41,939 nucleotides of DNA from Hyphomicrobiales bacterium (GTDB lineage: Bacteria; Pseudomonadota; Alphaproteobacteria; Rhizobiales; Xanthobacteraceae): assembly GCA_019075925.1 (NCBI GenBank), contig JAGXAC010000008.1, forward strand, positions 1 to 41,939, written 5' to 3'. This document shows positions 30,684 to 39,753 of this stretch, piece by piece (within the stretch, counting starts at the first letter, position 1; every line of letters begins with the position of its first letter). Below the pieces are notes generated by a model that ran no database searches, was not told the origin of the DNA, and saw only the letters and a program-made list of their open reading frames with translations. The translations under genes were made by a program, and so were the position numbers.

Positions 30684-33600
30684 ATGCCGCTGCGCGACGT
30701 AAAGCTCGACGATAAATACGATCTCGGCCACAGCCATGTGTTTGTCACCGGCTTCCAGGCGCTGGTGCGGCTCTGCCTGATGCAGAAGGAGCTGGACCGG
30801 AGGAACGGCCTTAACACGGCGGGCTATGTCACCGGTTATCGCGGCTCGCCGCTTGGCGGACTGGACAGCCAGTTTCAACGCGCCGCGCCATTTCTCACCA
30901 ACAAGGATATCCGCTTCCAGGGTGGCATCAACGAGGACTTGGCGGCCACCGCGGTGTGGGGCACGCAGCAAGCGGAACTCCGGGGCGAGGGCAAATACGA
31001 CGGCGTGTTTGCCATGTGGTACGGCAAGGGTCCGGGCGTCGACCGCACCGGCGACGTCTTTCGCCACGCCAACCTCGCCGGCACCGCGAAAAATGGCGGT
31101 GTTCTGGCGCTGATGGGCGACGATCATACCGCGGAATCGTCCACCACCGCGCATCAGTCCGAATATCACTTCATCGACGTGATGATCCCGATCCTGAATC
31201 CTGCCGGCGTGCAGGAGGTTCTCGATTACGGCCTTTATGGTTGGGCGTTGTCGCGGTTCACCGGCGCGTGGGTGGCCTTGAAGACGATGCACGAGACCAT
31301 CGAATCGACGGCGACGATCGACGCCAGCTTCGACCGCATCAACATCGTCAATCCGACGGATTTCCAGATGCCGGACGGCGGCCTCAACATCCGCCTCAAC
31401 GATCCAATTCTCGCGCAGGAAGCGCGATTGCACGATTTCAAGCGCGACGCGATGCTGGCGTTTCTGCGCGCCAACCGGATCAACCACATCATCACGTCGG
31501 GGGGCCGGACTCCCAAAATCGGCATCATCACCACCGGCAAGAGCTACCTCGACGTCCATCAGGCTTTCGACGAGCTCGGCATTGACGAGGTCAAGGCCAA
31601 CCAGCTTGGCATTCGGCTTTACAAGGTCGGCTGCCCCTGGCCGATCAGCCGACGCGAACTCGCCGAATTCGCCCAAGGTCTCGATCTCATCATTGTTGTC
31701 GAGGAGAAGCGCTCGCTGATCGAAGTGCAGGTGCGCGAGGAGCTGTATGGCACCGCCAATCAGCCGGTCTGTATTGGCAAGCGTGATGAGCAGGGCAACT
31801 GGCTGTTCCCCGTCAAAGGGGCGCTCGATCCCAACGACGTCGCCATCTGCATCGGCGAGCGATTATTAAAGTACCACCGCAACGATGAGTTCGTGCAACG
31901 GGTGGCCCGGCTGAAGGAATTTCAGCGGGTGGCCGCCGAAACGCGCGATATCGCCCAGCGAATTCCTTATTTTTGTTCGGGCTGCCCGCACAATACCTCG
32001 ACCGTCGTCCCGGAAGGCATGCGTGCTTATGCTGGAATCGGCTGCCATTTCATGGCGCAATGGATGGATCGCTCGACGCTCGGCTATACCCAGATGGGTG
32101 GCGAGGGCGCCAATTGGGTCGGCGAAGCGCCGTTCTCCAACCGCAAGCATGTTTTCCAGAATCTCGGCGACGGCACCTACAACCATTCAGGCTATATGGC
32201 GATCCGTGCCGCAATCGCGTCCAACACCAACATCACCTACAAAATCCTATTCAACGACGCCGTGGCGATGACCGGCGGCCAGGCCAATGACGGCGGGCTG
32301 ACCGTGCCGCAAGTTGCCCGGCAGGTTGCCGCCGAAGGCGCCAAGCGCGTGGTCGTCGTCACCGACCAGCCGGATAAATATCCGCCCGCCACCGTCTGGC
32401 CGGCCGGCGCGACCGTCCACCATCGCGATGATTTGATGGAAGTGCAGAAGAGTCTCGCGGAAGTTCCCGGCGTTACAGTGTTGATTTACGACCAGACGTG
32501 CGCCGCCGAAAAACGCCGCCGCCGCAAGCGGCATACTTATCCCGATCCCGACAAGCGCGTCATCATCAATGAGTTGGTATGCGAAGGCTGCGGCGATTGC
32601 GGCGTACAATCGAATTGCGTATCCGTGCAGCCGCTGGAAACCGAATGGGGCCGCAAGCGCACCATCGACCAGTCGAGCTGCAATAAGGATTTTTCCTGCG
32701 TCAAAGGTTTTTGCCCGTCGTTCGTGACGGTACACGGAGCGCAACTCAAGAAGGGTGCCGGCGTCGCTGCCGATCATGACCTGCCGGCGCTTCCCGATCC
32801 GAAGCTGCCGACGATCGCGCAGACCTACAACATCGTTGTCACCGGCATCGGCGGTACCGGCATCGTGACGATCGGCGGTGTGCTCGGCATGGCCGCACAT
32901 CTCGAGGGCCGCGGCGTCGGCGTCCTCGATATGGCCGGGCTGGCGCAGAAAGGCGGCGCGGTGTTCAGTTACATCCGCTTCGCCGAAAAGCCGGAAGATA
33001 TCCATGCCATCCGCGTGGCGGCAGGCCGCGCCGACCTGATCCTTGGCGGCGATATCGTCGTCTCCGGCACGCGCAAAATCCTCGCCGCGGTCAAGCCCGG
33101 CGCGACCGAGATGGTCGTCAACACGGCGGAATTCCTGCCCGGCGAATTTACCCGCAATGCCGATTTCTCCCTGCCGAGCGAGCGGCTCAAGCGGACGATC
33201 ACGGCGGATGCGGGTCGCGACAAGACGCATTTCATCGACGCGACGCGGCTTGCCACCGCGCTGTTCGGGCAATCGATCGGCGCCAATATGTTCATGGTCG
33301 GTTACGCCTATCAGCTCGGCGCCATCCCGCTGTCGGCTGGATCGATCGAGCGGGCGATCGAACTGAACGGCGAAGCGGTGGCGATGAACAAGGCGGCATT
33401 TCATTGGGGCCGCCGCGCGATCATCGACCGTGCACAGGTCGAGGCACTGGCCAAGCCGGCGACCGGTACGACGGCGAGCGAGGCGCGCCATTTGTCAGAA
33501 TCCTTCGACGAAGCGGTGGAGCGGCGCGTCAAATTCCTGACCGCCTATCAGAACGAAGCCTACGCTGCGGGCTACCGCGGCTTCGTCGAGAGGGCGAAGG

Positions 33601-34166
33601 CGGCGGAAGCCGCCCGCGCCCCCGGCAAGTGCGGATTAGCCGACGCGGTGGCGCGCTATCTGTTCAAGCTGATGGCTTACAAGGACGAATACGAAGTCGC
33701 CAGGCTCTACACCGACGGTTCGTTCCTGACCCAGGTCGAAAATACCTTCGGCGGCGAAAATCTGCGCTTCGAGTTTCATCTGGCGCCGCCGCTGTTGGCG
33801 CGTCGCGATAAAGCGACCGGCCTGCCGCGCAAGATCAGCTTCGGTCCCTGGTTGCTGCCGGCATTCCGGCTGTTGGCAAAATTCAAATTCCTGCGCGGCA
33901 CGGCTTTTGACCCGTTCGGGCGCACGCGAGAACGTCGCACCGAGCGGAAATTGATCGCGGATTATGAAGCCATGCTCGATCGGTTGTTCGCGGCGTTGAC
34001 GCCGGACAATCATCACCTTGCGGTCGGGCTTGCCGCGATACCGGAAAAAATCCGCGGCTTCGGTCATATCAAGCAGCGACATCTCGCGGTTGCCAAGGCC
34101 GACGAAAAGGCGCTGCTGGAACAATTCGGCGCCGGAGCGCCGGCGTTGTTAAAAGCGGCGGAATAA
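30684..34166 (+). CDS. Indolepyruvate ferredoxin oxidoreductase-type protein, fused alpha/beta, 1160 residues
   Basis: A three-part 2-oxoacid:acceptor oxidoreductase that converts aryl or branched 2-oxoacids to acyl-CoA with thiamine diphosphate and iron-sulfur clusters. The N-terminal pyrimidine-type domain (VTGYRGSPLGGLD, MWYGKGPGVDRTGD), the thiamine diphosphate domain near residues 450-560 (GIGCHFMAQWMDRST, GDGTYNHSGYMAIR, MTGGQANDGG), a cluster region with Cys633, 636, 639, 645 and Cys666, 672, 677, and a gamma-type domain from about 715 (VVTGIGGTGIVTIGGVLGMAAH, GLAQKGGAVFSYIRF) are all present. The long C-terminal part is the DUF6537-like extension of this single-chain type. The start is the ATG at 30684, just after CAAGG. 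Complete and of usual length. Confidence 0.92.
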   Translation: MPLRDVKLDDKYDLGHSHVFVTGFQALVRLCLMQKELDRRNGLNTAGYVTGYRGSPLGGLDSQFQRAAPFLTNKDIRFQGGINEDLAATAVWGTQQAELRGEGKYDGVFAMWYGKGPGVDRTGDVFRHANLAGTAKNGGVLALMGDDHTAESSTTAHQSEYHFIDVMIPILNPAGVQEVLDYGLYGWALSRFTGAWVALKTMHETIESTATIDASFDRINIVNPTDFQMPDGGLNIRLNDPILAQEARLHDFKRDAMLAFLRANRINHIITSGGRTPKIGIITTGKSYLDVHQAFDELGIDEVKANQLGIRLYKVGCPWPISRRELAEFAQGLDLIIVVEEKRSLIEVQVREELYGTANQPVCIGKRDEQGNWLFPVKGALDPNDVAICIGERLLKYHRNDEFVQRVARLKEFQRVAAETRDIAQRIPYFCSGCPHNTSTVVPEGMRAYAGIGCHFMAQWMDRSTLGYTQMGGEGANWVGEAPFSNRKHVFQNLGDGTYNHSGYMAIRAAIASNTNITYKILFNDAVAMTGGQANDGGLTVPQVARQVAAEGAKRVVVVTDQPDKYPPATVWPAGATVHHRDDLMEVQKSLAEVPGVTVLIYDQTCAAEKRRRRKRHTYPDPDKRVIINELVCEGCGDCGVQSNCVSVQPLETEWGRKRTIDQSSCNKDFSCVKGFCPSFVTVHGAQLKKGAGVAADHDLPALPDPKLPTIAQTYNIVVTGIGGTGIVTIGGVLGMAAHLEGRGVGVLDMAGLAQKGGAVFSYIRFAEKPEDIHAIRVAAGRADLILGGDIVVSGTRKILAAVKPGATEMVVNTAEFLPGEFTRNADFSLPSERLKRTITADAGRDKTHFIDATRLATALFGQSIGANMFMVGYAYQLGAIPLSAGSIERAIELNGEAVAMNKAAFHWGRRAIIDRAQVEALAKPATGTTASEARHLSESFDEAVERRVKFLTAYQNEAYAAGYRGFVERAKAAEAARAPGKCGLADAVARYLFKLMAYKDEYEVARLYTDGSFLTQVENTFGGENLRFEFHLAPPLLARRDKATGLPRKISFGPWLLPAFRLLAKFKFLRGTAFDPFGRTRERRTERKLIADYEAMLDRLFAALTPDNHHLAVGLAAIPEKIRGFGHIKQRHLAVAKADEKALLEQFGAGAPALLKAAE

Positions 34167-34176
34167 ATCGCCGCCG

Positions 34177-34416
34177 TCACATGCCATGTCCCTCAAGGAT
34201 CGTACGACAGGCGTGGCTGAGCCGGTCCTTGTGGTCCTGCAAACACGACCCAACGCGGAAATCGTCGCCGAGGGCGTCCTTACAGAGGCGGCGCGCATCG
34301 CCGCCGCATGCTCTTTCCTCCGCCTGATTGTGCGGCATACCGCCGTTCCGGGCGGTCCCGGCCCAGGCGGCATTCGAAACAATAAGGAAAACAATCAGAA
34401 AAAGATTGCGAGTCAT
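34177..34416 (-). CDS. Small secreted cysteine-rich repeat protein
   Basis: A 79-residue exported protein. A signal peptide covers about 1-19 (NLFLIVFLIVSNAAWAG). The mature part carries one cysteine-rich repeat unit with four Cys: ERACGGDARRLCKDAL, then SCLQDHKDRLSHACRTIL, the pattern C-x6-C-x11-C-x10-C seen in bacterial relatives of the GLG1-type Cys-rich repeat. AGGACAAGCC before the ATG at 34416 offers a ribosome-binding site. It is convergent with the oxidoreductase gene (ten bases apart) and divergent from hemH. Function unknown. Confidence 0.78.
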   Translation of the reverse strand: MTRNLFLIVFLIVSNAAWAGTARNGGMPHNQAEERACGGDARRLCKDALGDDFRVGSCLQDHKDRLSHACRTILEGHGM

Positions 34417-34437
34417 CTGGCTTGTCCTGAATTTGAA

Positions 34438-34457
34438 GCGGCGGACCGTGCCGCCGC
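34438..34457. other. GC-rich perfect hairpin in the hemH upstream spacer
   Basis: GCGGCGG (34438-34444) and CCGCCGC (34451-34457) form a seven-pair stem with loop ACCGTG, between the Cys-rich gene and hemH. No T-run follows, so it is not a standard terminator. Confidence 0.5.
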
Positions 34458-34592
34458 CCGCTTAACAGCGGATGAATTGGCCTTTATTGAGGCTCGACAT
34501 CAATTCGCGACGTCGGCGCGTGTTCCATGTCGGCCGCGCTGCGCGTCGTTTGTTCGCGTGCACGATGACCGCCGATCAGGTAGGATGAATAT

Positions 34593-35714
34593 ATGAGTGA
34601 AACGACACCCGTTGTCGAGGCTCCGCCGATCGAACCGTCATCCAACGGCTCTTCGCCGGCGGTTGCGCCGAAGGAAACTCCGCCGTCGACGCAGGCTGAA
34701 GCGCAGCATGGTATCGTGCCGGCGGCAGGTTCGATCGGTATTCTTCTCGTCAATCTCGGTACGCCGGAGGCAGCCGAGCCGAAAGCTCTGCGCCGTTACC
34801 TGAAGGAATTTCTATCCGATCCGCGCGTGATCGAAAACAATTCGCTGCTTTGGAAGTTCGTGCTGAACGGCATTGTCTTGCCGTTGCGATCGCGGCGTAA
34901 AGCGCGCGACTACAGGGCAATCTGGAACAACGAGAAAAACGAATCTCCGCTCAAGACGATTACGCGCTCGCAGGCCGAGAAGCTCGGCGGCATCCTCGAG
35001 CCGCTCGGCAAGCATGTCATTGTCGATTGGGCGATGCGCTACGCCGGTCCGTCGATCCCTTCGCGCTTGGATGCGCTGATGGCGCGCGGTTGCGACCGCA
35101 TCCTGGTGATGCCGCTCTATCCGCAATACGCCGCGCCGACCACGGCAACGGCATGCGATGAGGTCTTTCGTCATCTGTTGCAGCAGCGCCGGCAGCCGGC
35201 GCTTCGCTTTCTGCCGCCCTATTATGACGATCCCTATTACATCGAAGTGCTGGCATCCTCGCTGCAAGCGGAGCTGAAAGCGCTTCCGTTTACGCCCGAT
35301 GTCATCGTCGCCTCCTTTCACGGGATGCCGGAGGCCTATGTGCGCAAGGGCGATCCGTACGAGGAGCAATGCGTGAGGACGACCGAGCTGTTGCGCGCGC
35401 AGCTCAAGCTCGACGACAGTAAGCTGATGCTGACTTACCAATCGCGTTTCGGCCGTGCGCGCTGGCTCAAGCCTTACACGATCGCGACCATGAAGGCGCT
35501 CGCCAAAAAGGGCGTGAAGAATGTGGCGGTGATCACGCCGGGCTTTTCCGCCGACTGCCTGGAGACGCTCGAGGAGATTGCGGTGGAGAACGCCCGCGTC
35601 TTCAAGCGCTATGGCGGCCAGAACTTCGCTGCCATACCGTGCCTGAACGACAGCGAAGCCGGCATGCTGATGATCTGGCAACTCGCCATGCGCGAGCTCA
35701 AAGGCTGGATCTAG
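34593..35714 (+). CDS. hemH: Ferrochelatase
   Basis: Inserts ferrous iron into protoporphyrin IX in the last step of haem synthesis, at the inner face of the membrane. Of its 373 residues the first 45 are a Pro/Ser/Ala-rich, probably disordered tail not present in most bacterial HemH; the enzyme proper begins at IGILLVNLGTPEA. Catalytic His243 lies in VASFHGMPEAYVRKGDPY and the acidic path in FSADCLETLEEIAVE (Glu324, Glu327). SRFGRARWLKPYT is the conserved central block. The ATG at 34593 is preceded by TAGGATGAAT. An in-frame start nearer the conserved region would be internal to the disordered tail; none with a good ribosome-binding site was found. Confidence 0.95.
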   Translation: MSETTPVVEAPPIEPSSNGSSPAVAPKETPPSTQAEAQHGIVPAAGSIGILLVNLGTPEAAEPKALRRYLKEFLSDPRVIENNSLLWKFVLNGIVLPLRSRRKARDYRAIWNNEKNESPLKTITRSQAEKLGGILEPLGKHVIVDWAMRYAGPSIPSRLDALMARGCDRILVMPLYPQYAAPTTATACDEVFRHLLQQRRQPALRFLPPYYDDPYYIEVLASSLQAELKALPFTPDVIVASFHGMPEAYVRKGDPYEEQCVRTTELLRAQLKLDDSKLMLTYQSRFGRARWLKPYTIATMKALAKKGVKNVAVITPGFSADCLETLEEIAVENARVFKRYGGQNFAAIPCLNDSEAGMLMIWQLAMRELKGWI

Positions 35715-35765
35715 CCCGCCCGGGCGAAAGCCCCATAAATCTGCGGATTGAACGGTCCGGGCGGG
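35715..35765 (+). other. Inverted repeat after hemH
   Basis: CCCGCCCGG (35715-35723) and CCGGGCGGG (35757-35765) are perfect complements separated by 33 bases, starting right after the hemH stop. No T-run follows. It may be a factor-dependent transcript end or an RNA-stabilising stem. Confidence 0.45.
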
Positions 35766-35781
35766 GCCGATCAACCTCTCG

Positions 35782-35813
35782 TTAACCATATCCGTTTTAA
35801 TTCCGTTAACCAT
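35782..35813. promoter_or_regulatory. Two CtrA-like TTAACCAT sites upstream of the outer-membrane barrel gene
   Basis: Identical GTTAACCAT words end at 35789 and 35813, 24 bases apart, with a further TTAA at 35797-35800. TTAACCAT is a known variant CtrA recognition octamer in alphaproteobacteria. None of the TTAA pairs has the seven-base spacing of the classical site, so binding is only suggested. Confidence 0.4.
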
Positions 35814-35932
35814 CGGGGCGCAGCTCGGCGGCTCGTGCCGGCCAATTCGCGCGATGGCCGCACGGGATGATTCGCGCGTGGCCGCGGCTCCGCGACGGTG
35901 GTGGCTTGGCGACTTCCGACGTGACGCGGACG

Positions 35933-37798
35933 ATGGCGATGGCGCGCGCCTTGGGTGCGAGCTTCGTGCTGGCGGCGGCGATCGGTCTCGCGCCGCGCAC
36001 GAGCTCCGCGCAAACGCCGGCTGCCGCCGACCCGGATAGCAGCCTGCTGGCGCCGTCGCTGGAAAACGCTCCAAATAATCCGCCGCCATTCCGCATGCCG
36101 GGCGAGGCTCCGCCGCGCGACTACAAAATGCTGCCGCCGGGAACCGTCACCGCGCAAAGCCGCGTCGGCGCAACGCCGACATACGGCAGCCCGACCGGCT
36201 TCGGCGAAGGCGACACCGGTTTCGATTCCGCGAACACGCCGCATTATAAAAAACAAAAGAAGCAAGCGCAGACGCGCGCGACCGGTGGCGCAACGTCAGC
36301 CGAGACGACATTCGCGCCGGTGCCGAATTTCACGCCGCGGGTGCCGTCGCAACCGCCGCCGGTGCGAAAGCCGCCGACGCCGCAGATTTACCCGAAGAAG
36401 GCCGCGCAACGGACCGGCGCTACTTTGCCGCCGTTGCCCGACGCCTATCCGGTGAGCAATCCGCCGCCGGAAGTGCATCCGCTCGCGGCGGCAAGCCGTC
36501 CGGGCGGGGCGCTGGCGCTCCCGCCGCCGGACTATTTCGATTATTCGCTGCGCCCTTCGGTTGCCGGGCTGTCAAGCACACCGCCACCGACCTTGCAGCC
36601 GCCGAACACGTTCATGCCGGGGATGCTGCCGCGCCAACTGCTGCCGATCGCGGCGACCGATCCTTATGCGGCGCTCGGCATCCGCGCCGGCTCGTTCCTG
36701 CTGTTTCCATCCATGGACATGTCCGGCGGCTACAGCACCAATCCGACCCGGGAAACCGGCGGGCCGGGCTCGTTTTACGTCGCCGCCGCCCCGGAGTTGA
36801 AAGTCGCTTCCGATTGGGGCCGGCATTCGCTGACCGCCGATATCGTTGCCTCCTACACCCAATACACCGCGGACCTCATTCCCGCGCTGAACGTTCCCTT
36901 CCTCAACGCCAAGATCGACGGCCGCATCGACGTAACCCGCGACACCCAGATGCTGGCCGAGCAGCGCGTCATCGTCTCGGCGGACAACCCCGGCAGTCCC
37001 AACCTGCAGGCACAAGTGGCCTCGTTGCCGCCCAACCAGGACGTCGGCGAGACGCTCGGCATCGCCCAGCAATTCAACCGGTTGGCGGTCACTGCCAGGG
37101 GCACATTCGATCGCGCCACTTACAATCCTTCACAACTCACCGACGGCGAAAGCACCAGCAACTCCGACCGCAACTTCGACCAATATGCCGGCATCCTGCG
37201 CGTCGGCTACGAAATCGATCCCGGCCTCAAACCGTTCGTCGAGGTGCAGGAGGACGAGCGCATCCACGACGAGCAATTCGACCGCAACGGATACCAGCGC
37301 GATTCGACCGGCACCACGGTAAAGCTCGGGAGCGCCCTCGACCTGTTCGGCACGCTGACCGGCGAGATGGCGCTGGGCTACGTCGATCGAATCTACAAGG
37401 ACCCGACGCTGCCCGCCATTTCCGGCTTCATCGCCGACGGCGCGCTGCTGTGGAAGCCGACCGGCCTGACCACCTACAAGCTGAGTGCAAGCTCGCAGGT
37501 CTATGAAACCGTCGTCGCCGGCGCATCCGGCCAATTCAGCCGCGACGTCGCGCTTGAAGCCGACCACGCGTTTCGCACCTGGCTGATCGGCATCGGCAAA
37601 ATCGGTTACGGCACGGACAATTATGTCGGTCAGCCGCTCAGCGACAACCGCTACTTCGTTTCGATCGGACTGACCTACATCTTTACGCGCGAATGGCAGC
37701 TGCACGGAGAAGTACGACAAGACTGGGAGACCGCCACCGAACCGGGATTCGCCTACACCGCGACTACATTCCTCCTCGGTCTGCGTTGGCAGCGCTGA
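35933..37798 (+). CDS. Outer-membrane beta-barrel protein (BBP2_2-like) with long Pro-rich N-terminal region
   Basis: A roughly 621-residue exported protein. From the ATG at 35933 a signal peptide ends near TSSAQTP. Residues about 25-240 are very rich in Pro, Thr and Ala with no recognisable domain (for example RVPSQPPPVRKPPTPQIYPKK). The C-terminal 370 residues form a predicted barrel that begins with YAALGIRAGSFLLFPSMDMSGGYSTNPTRE, the usual opening of this family, and ends with strand-like text to the terminal LLGLRWQR. Such proteins are often linked to surface polysaccharide export, but function is unknown. An ATG at 35867 is in frame but would put 22 residues before the signal peptide. 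CtrA-like sites lie upstream. Confidence 0.85.
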   Translation: MAMARALGASFVLAAAIGLAPRTSSAQTPAAADPDSSLLAPSLENAPNNPPPFRMPGEAPPRDYKMLPPGTVTAQSRVGATPTYGSPTGFGEGDTGFDSANTPHYKKQKKQAQTRATGGATSAETTFAPVPNFTPRVPSQPPPVRKPPTPQIYPKKAAQRTGATLPPLPDAYPVSNPPPEVHPLAAASRPGGALALPPPDYFDYSLRPSVAGLSSTPPPTLQPPNTFMPGMLPRQLLPIAATDPYAALGIRAGSFLLFPSMDMSGGYSTNPTRETGGPGSFYVAAAPELKVASDWGRHSLTADIVASYTQYTADLIPALNVPFLNAKIDGRIDVTRDTQMLAEQRVIVSADNPGSPNLQAQVASLPPNQDVGETLGIAQQFNRLAVTARGTFDRATYNPSQLTDGESTSNSDRNFDQYAGILRVGYEIDPGLKPFVEVQEDERIHDEQFDRNGYQRDSTGTTVKLGSALDLFGTLTGEMALGYVDRIYKDPTLPAISGFIADGALLWKPTGLTTYKLSASSQVYETVVAGASGQFSRDVALEADHAFRTWLIGIGKIGYGTDNYVGQPLSDNRYFVSIGLTYIFTREWQLHGEVRQDWETATEPGFAYTATTFLLGLRWQR

Positions 37799-37810
37799 GG
37801 CGGACGCCAC

Positions 37811-37870
37811 GAAGCAATCCAGACCGCGCCCCGGCTGGATTGCTTCGTTCGGCTCCTTTCGTCATCGCGC
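37811..37870. repeat. REP-like palindromic intergenic repeat, copy 2
   Basis: GAAGCAATCCAG (37811-37822) and CTGGATTGCTTC (37835-37846) are perfect inverted arms around a 12-base GC-rich loop, starting 12 bases after the barrel gene stop; the tail overlaps the end of the convergent metallo-hydrolase gene. Arms match copy 1 at 3827-3863. Confidence 0.8.
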
Positions 37871-38662
37871 GTTCGGCTCGGCGTCGAGCCGGGCGATCCA
37901 GCCTTCGAGGCCGCTTTTGGCGGCGGGATAGCGCGTGAGCACCAGCGGGTCGTGTCCCGGCACGACGTGCGCCGGCGAGGTCGCGAGTTTTTGCAGCGTC
38001 GCATAGCCCTCCGTCACTTCCGCGACGTTGTAGGTAATCGGAAAAACGCGGCCTGAATCGATGTGAGCGTAGAGATGCGTGGCATCGGAGGCGAGGACGA
38101 CATGGCCGCGCCGGGTTTTCACCCGCACGCATTGCAGTCCCCGCGAGTGACCGCCGACGAGATGCACGGTGATGCCGGGCGTTATCTCGGCTTCGCCGTC
38201 GTGGAAGACGGCGCGGCCGGCGAACACCTTGCGGACCATGGCAACCACATCGTCGGCCTCGAATGGGAGGCGCAACGCCTGATGGCACATGCAGCGTCCG
38301 GTCGCATATTCCATTTCACGATCTTGCAGGTGATAGCGCGCCTGCGGAAACAGATCGTAATTGCCGCAATGGTCGTAATGCAGATGACTGACGATCACGG
38401 TTTTGACCGCGTCGGCGGCGACGCCAAGCGCGGCCAGCCCTTCCTGCACCGGCTTGAGAATTTCGCGCTGCCGGCGCCGCGCCATGCCCGCGTCAAAGCC
38501 GGTATCGACGATGATGGTGCCGGCCGGCCCTAGGATCGCCCAAACGAAGAAATCGAGCGGCTGAAGCACGTCGTGCGGATCGCCACCGATGAAATTTTCC
38601 GGCGAGCGGCGCGCGTGGTGTGCGTAGCGGATCGCGTAGACTTGGTGCTCGTCCTCGCTCAT
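37862..38662 (-). CDS. Metallo-beta-lactamase-fold hydrolase, N-acyl-homoserine-lactonase-like
   Basis: A 266-residue binuclear zinc hydrolase. His93-Leu-His95-Tyr-Asp97-His98 in VIVSHLHYDHCGNYDLFP is the metal motif, and the following YHLQDREMEYATG is a hallmark of the AttM/AiiB lactonase group. GHSRGLQCV and ASDATHLYAH supply further ligands, with the last His in VVPGHDPL. The ATG at 38662 has GGAG just upstream. It lies 22 bases after galU on the same strand and may be co-transcribed. Quorum-signal cleavage is possible but unproven; relatives also cut other lactones or esters. It is more lactonase-like than the enzyme at 24084. Confidence 0.88.
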   Translation of the reverse strand: MSEDEHQVYAIRYAHHARRSPENFIGGDPHDVLQPLDFFVWAILGPAGTIIVDTGFDAGMARRRQREILKPVQEGLAALGVAADAVKTVIVSHLHYDHCGNYDLFPQARYHLQDREMEYATGRCMCHQALRLPFEADDVVAMVRKVFAGRAVFHDGEAEITPGITVHLVGGHSRGLQCVRVKTRRGHVVLASDATHLYAHIDSGRVFPITYNVAEVTEGYATLQKLATSPAHVVPGHDPLVLTRYPAAKSGLEGWIARLDAEPNAR

Positions 38663-38684
38663 GGCGCTCCGCGCGCGTTCCAGC

Positions 38685-39575
38685 CTAGCCGCCGTTGAGC
38701 TCGGCAAGGATTTTCTTGATCTCGGTACGGAAGCCGGGAGCGATGTCGGGCCGTGCCAGCGCATACGATACGTTGGCGGCGAGGAAGCCGACCTTCGATC
38801 CGCAGTCGAAGCTGCGGCCGTCGAATTTGAGGCCGTAGAAGGGTTGCGTCCGCGCCAGTGCGATCATCGCGTCGGTGAGCTGGATTTCGCCGCCGGCGCC
38901 GCGGTCCTGCGTCGCCAAAAGATCGAGAATCTCGGGTTGCAGGATGTAGCGGCCGGTCAGGATCAAATTTGACGGCGCGCGTTCCTGCGCCGGCTTTTCA
39001 ACCATGCTGGTGATCGAGAACATCTTGCCCTTGGCGGCGCCGACGCCGACGACGCCGTATTGGTCGACGCGCTCGCGCGGCACTTCCTCGACGGCGACGA
39101 TATTGGCCCGCTCGCCGGCCTCGCGGGCGGCATCGATCATTTGCGCCAGACAGCCGCGCTCATGCTGCACGAGCACGTCGGGGAGCAGCAGCGCGAACGG
39201 CTCGCGGCCGATCAGTTCGCGCGCGCACCACACCGCATGGCCGAGCCCGAGCGGCTCCTGCTGGCGGGTGAAGCTCGTGGTGCCCGGCTCCGGCAGATCG
39301 TAGCGCAGGCGATCGAGCGCTTTTTGTTTCTGGCGCTCAAGCAAGGTCATCTCCAGTTCGACCTGGCGGTCGAAATGGTCTTCGATCACCGCCTTGTTGC
39401 GGCCGGTGACGAAAATGAAATGTTCGATGCCGGCCTGGCGCGCTTCGTCCACCACGTGCTGGATGAGCGGCCGGTCGACGACCGGCAGCATTTCCTTCGG
39501 CATGGCTTTGGTGGCCGGCAGAAAGCGGGTGCCAAGGCCAGCGACAGGGAAGACGGCTTTGCGGACGAGCTTCAT
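38685..39575 (-). CDS. galU: UTP-glucose-1-phosphate uridylyltransferase
   Basis: Makes UDP-glucose from UTP and glucose 1-phosphate in the cytosol, feeding surface polysaccharide and glycolipid synthesis. The 296-residue protein opens with [34 protein letters not shown], the nucleotide-binding signature with the catalytic Lys and Arg, and holds [28 protein letters not shown] and VEKP. The frame stays open far upstream, but only as a shadow of the transglycosylase gene; the start is the ATG at 39575 ([10 protein letters not shown]). It is divergent from that gene. Confidence 0.95.
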   Translation of the reverse strand: MKLVRKAVFPVAGLGTRFLPATKAMPKEMLPVVDRPLIQHVVDEARQAGIEHFIFVTGRNKAVIEDHFDRQVELEMTLLERQKQKALDRLRYDLPEPGTTSFTRQQEPLGLGHAVWCARELIGREPFALLLPDVLVQHERGCLAQMIDAAREAGERANIVAVEEVPRERVDQYGVVGVGAAKGKMFSITSMVEKPAQERAPSNLILTGRYILQPEILDLLATQDRGAGGEIQLTDAMIALARTQPFYGLKFDGRSFDCGSKVGFLAANVSYALARPDIAPGFRTEIKKILAELNGG

Positions 39576-39738
39576 GGGTTGCGGTGGGTCAAGCGCGGAC
39601 GGGCGGGATGCAGACGCTTTGTTGCCTAAATCGTTGTCCAGAGAGGAGTTCAGGGTGGTGTATGACCCAAACCCCGTTGCGGCTCGGTGAATGTGACCGG
39701 CGAAGATGCATCGGCGGTATGCCGAAGCGGATCGGCGG

Positions 39739-39753
39739 TTAACAGTCCGGTAA
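39739..39753. promoter_or_regulatory. Candidate CtrA full site between galU and the lytic transglycosylase gene
   Basis: TTAA (39739-39742), seven bases, GTAA (39750-39753): one mismatch to the CtrA consensus TTAA-N7-TTAA. It lies in the shared upstream region of two envelope genes transcribed in opposite directions. Confidence 0.35.

Noticed and set aside
32247-33491. 414-codon minus-strand open frame
   Set aside because: Antisense to the indolepyruvate oxidoreductase-type gene, within its cluster and gamma domains.
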